From Solenopsis invicta (lineage: Eukaryota; Arthropoda; Insecta; Hymenoptera; Formicidae), in contig NC_052668.1 in assembly GCF_016802725.1 (NCBI RefSeq), positions 23,678,501-23,742,500 of the forward strand: 64,000 nt of DNA. Direction: 5' to 3'. Numbering within the stretch: position 1 is the first letter of the stretch; every line of letters starts with the position of its first letter. Positions 61,595-64,000 of the stretch are shown one piece after another. The position numbers and the translations under genes were made by a program. Under the pieces are notes generated by a model. That model saw only the letters and a program-made list of their open reading frames with translations, searched no databases and had not been told where the DNA came from.

Positions 61595-62139
61595 CTGGTT
61601 TCTCATTCGTTTTCGCCGCTCGCTGCTTACAGAAGGGAGCGAGGATGACTTTCCGGCCGTGCAGGAAGGCATTAGCAATAAATTATAGAGGTACGTCGGG
61701 AAATGATAAAATATTCGCGCGCTTATAGTATCATCGATGGCTGCAGTATTATGTCCTCAATTTCGCGTAATTCGTGCCGTAAATATTCACTCTGCGCATT
61801 TCTTAATAATATTCTGCGATAATATCACGTAAGAAAATTTCAATAAAAATATAAGAATAAACTTTCTGGACTATCAGTGTAAACGTTCTCCCGAACTTTT
61901 CAAGAATTAATTTTATGACTACATTTATTTATCCGATAATTGACGTCTTTGGCTGAAGGGTAAAGTTGCGAGAGACGCCTTTCAAAATGGCATTTGACGA
62001 CACGCGACGCAACTGTGTAGAGACTGTTTGAACAGCCTTTTGACCCACGACAGTCAAAGAGCGCATTCATGATCCACGGTGGCTTTAAGCACACTCGGAA
62101 ATCCCCCTCGTTCTTGTCGGCCTCAGAATTCGTACTCAC
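61195..62139. other. No gene seen
   Basis: Contains the second-longest dinucleotide run in the window, at 61548-61592. Confidence 0.45.
61548..61592. repeat. (TC)22 microsatellite
   Basis: Uninterrupted apart from the ends. Confidence 0.95.
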
Positions 62140-62152
62140 TGAAATTTCCCAT
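62140..62152 (-). CDS. Possible first coding exon end (MGNF-)
   Basis: On the minus strand ATGGGAAATTTCA runs straight into GTGAGT, a consensus donor. Upstream (62.15-62.75 kb) is a G+C-rich stretch with interrupted (TC)n blocks, plausible as promoter and leader. Four codons are too few to prove coding. Confidence 0.13.
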
Positions 62153-62306
62153 ACGTCGAAGCGCCGAAACGAAATTCAGGAAACGGCGATGCGGTGCGGC
62201 GCGGCGCGGCACCCCCTTCCCGTCGAACAAGGGGATGATCCCGGGTTAAGGTCAGACCACGGGGCCGATTCAGTGCCGTATTAGGGGTAACCGACGATTC
62301 TCTCTC

Positions 62307-62338
<32 letters not shown>

Positions 62339-64000
62339 GGCATCGAAGGCAGGCTCGGCGGCCTCGGAGAAGCCTCCGTAGACGGCGAGAAAGAGCCAGT
62401 AGAGAGGAGAGAGAGTATTGACGTTGCGCCGCTTTTAAATATTGCATCCAAGTCACGTTCCTGGACCGTATCCTCTCGCACCCGCTTCCTCTCCCGACCC
62501 CTGCTGGCGCACCCTCCTTCGCCAGCGGTATCCTTCGCGCCTGCCGAGCACCGGGACCGAACGTCGCATAACTACCGCAAGGTTTCCAAGGAGACAAAGG
62601 AAGAAGAGACGTAGATGCGACGGCGAGGAACGAAGGACGACGACGACGTCGGCGAAGAAAAAACATTCGCGAAGGCTGCCACCTGCAGCGGCGGGAACGG
62701 TAGGCGCGGAGGAAAAATAATAATGCACGGGTGTACCTTCGTATCTGCGCGAGACACGCGTTCCATGCTTCGGAAGAATGAAAACAAGAAAAATGAAAGC
62801 TCCGGAAAGAGAAAGAGACCGCGCGAGAGGGAAGGAAGCGGGCGCTTTTCGTCGGCTTTTGTTCTCGTTTCTCTTTTCCTTCGTCTCTTTTCTGTCACCG
62901 CTTATTCTCGGTTTCGCGCCCGCCGTTTCGCAAATGATCTGTTTACCTCAGCTTTCTCTCAGCGGTTTCGCAAGCTCCTGCTGTTGCTTCTCTTTACAAA
63001 CAAGAATTTTAGAGGTATGAATGAAGCGATCGAGAGGGCGGCTCGAATGGCTTTGAAGGGGATGAGAGAAAGATGAATCGCGCGGTTGAGAACGCGGCGG
63101 ATGATCGTTTATTTAATCGCGTGACGAAGTTTATTGAAAAACTTTTGCACTTAAAATTAGTATCGTATCACGCTAAGATTTCATTAGAAAGAGGATAATA
63201 ACGATTTGAACAAAGATCTCTTTTTTTTCCTCAAACCGAAAAATCTTTTCCTCTAAAAAGCCCATTTTTCTAGACAGTAAATCTTGATTTACGGAAAAGC
63301 TCACATTATTCTCCCTTTCCCAAGTTAAATAAGTTTAAATATTAGGATAGAGCGTGCTATCAGGAGAGCGCGGAGGATTAAAAGCTCATCGACGAGGAAA
63401 GAGAAACGTGACACGTGTTTCGTATCGATTTTATTGTTCGGTCCGCGAACGCGATACGCGAAATCCCAGGGCTTTAAGAGAGGAACGTAAGGAAAGAAGG
63501 AAACTACGCACTGGGGTCTCCCCCTCCCCCTCCCCCGCTCTACTCGCCTCTCGCGCACGATCCTTAAATATTACACGAGATCGATCTTTGGATCGAGGCC
63601 CCTGCGCGCGCGATTTATTTTCTCCCGTATCGAATCCGTCTGTGCTATACTCGCGAGGACTACTGCGGGAACTTTGGCGTATCGACCTGCCGCAACGAAA
63701 GTATAGAAAATTCTACATCTTCTCCTCGACACCGCTCGACTTCTTGCTCACAATCTTTCTGCGTAGTACATACGTAGTATAGTAAAGTTAGACACGACAA
63801 GTATCTTTGTTGTCAGGGATTAATTAATAATTTCATTATGAACAACTAATTGTGACAATCTCTTCACTCCGGTGAAATTAGTATCCTATTTTCAGAATTT
63901 TGATACTTATAATTCGGGTAGAGTTCATTTTCCAAAAAATTTTAGAGTTTTGTAAAATCTTTGATACATTTTAGAGAAAGTCGTGACCGTAAGATAAAAA
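62153..64000. other. CpG-rich, low-complexity sequence; no supported gene
   Basis: An interrupted (TC)n block lies at 62299-62338. Frames of 142-176 codons on both strands are Arg/Ser/Glu-rich artefacts of composition. The last 250 bases are A+T-rich. Confidence 0.4.

Noticed and set aside
62136..62666. 176-codon minus-strand frame with RERERERR stretch
   Set aside because: The stretch is a translated (TC)n tract, and frames on the opposite strand are also long.

Overview
The window looks like nuclear DNA of an insect, most likely a hymenopteran such as an ant. It shows sharp alternation between A+T-rich stretches and CpG-rich G+C patches. There are many long (GA)n/(TC)n tracts, a dense load of small inverted-repeat elements, no long open reading frames, and splice-site-flanked exon-like segments. 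I see nothing bacterial, viral or organellar. The species cannot be named from the sequence alone.

It is gene-poor and reads as intron plus intergenic DNA. The only coding segment I support with good confidence is a minus-strand exon at about 12.04-12.34 kb. It has strong coding-type codon usage, encodes a leucine-rich then very acidic stretch, and ends at a consensus GTGAGT donor. Further minus-strand exon candidates are small pieces framed by good splice sites at 34.92-34.98 kb and 31.84-31.93 kb, and a donor-terminated short ORF at 39.1-39.27 kb. They could be upstream exons of the same large-intron gene, but that linkage is inference. Plus-strand candidates are a first exon plus 41-nt micro-exon pair at 21.03 and 22.75 kb, 5-prime exons at 45.1 and 45.95 kb, and a possible exon at 58.72 kb. 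A degenerate odorant-receptor-like segment may lie on the minus strand at 16.5-17.15 kb.

Most recognisable structure is repetitive. 0-15 kb: mixed sequence with four or five small foldback elements, one short G+C-rich hairpin and the 12-kb exon. 15-24 kb: two elements with CACTGTTAAA-like ends, the receptor-like relic and CpG-rich promoter-like patches. 24-35 kb: (GA)n tracts, nested foldbacks at 28-29.4 kb and the two best small exon candidates. 35-38.7 kb: an A+T-rich ~0.4-kb tandem duplication, a CpG-rich (GA)28 patch and a 730-bp hairpin with ~215-nt arms. 38.8-46 kb: two CpG-rich tandem arrays (period ~470 bp, and 172-258 bp) bracket a 4-kb A+T-rich island packed with related foldbacks. 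Splice donors in and beside both arrays suggest divergent promoter regions. 46-52 kb: a nested element pair, large degenerate palindromes and a second tandem duplication. 52-64 kb: mostly featureless, with (TC)n tracts and one clean foldback at 61 kb.

Several repeat families occur at two or more places in the window, which makes their boundaries and one nested insertion directly readable: 14.7/44.4/42.7 kb, 28.8/46.1 kb, 10.0/51.6 kb and 44.0/49.2 kb.
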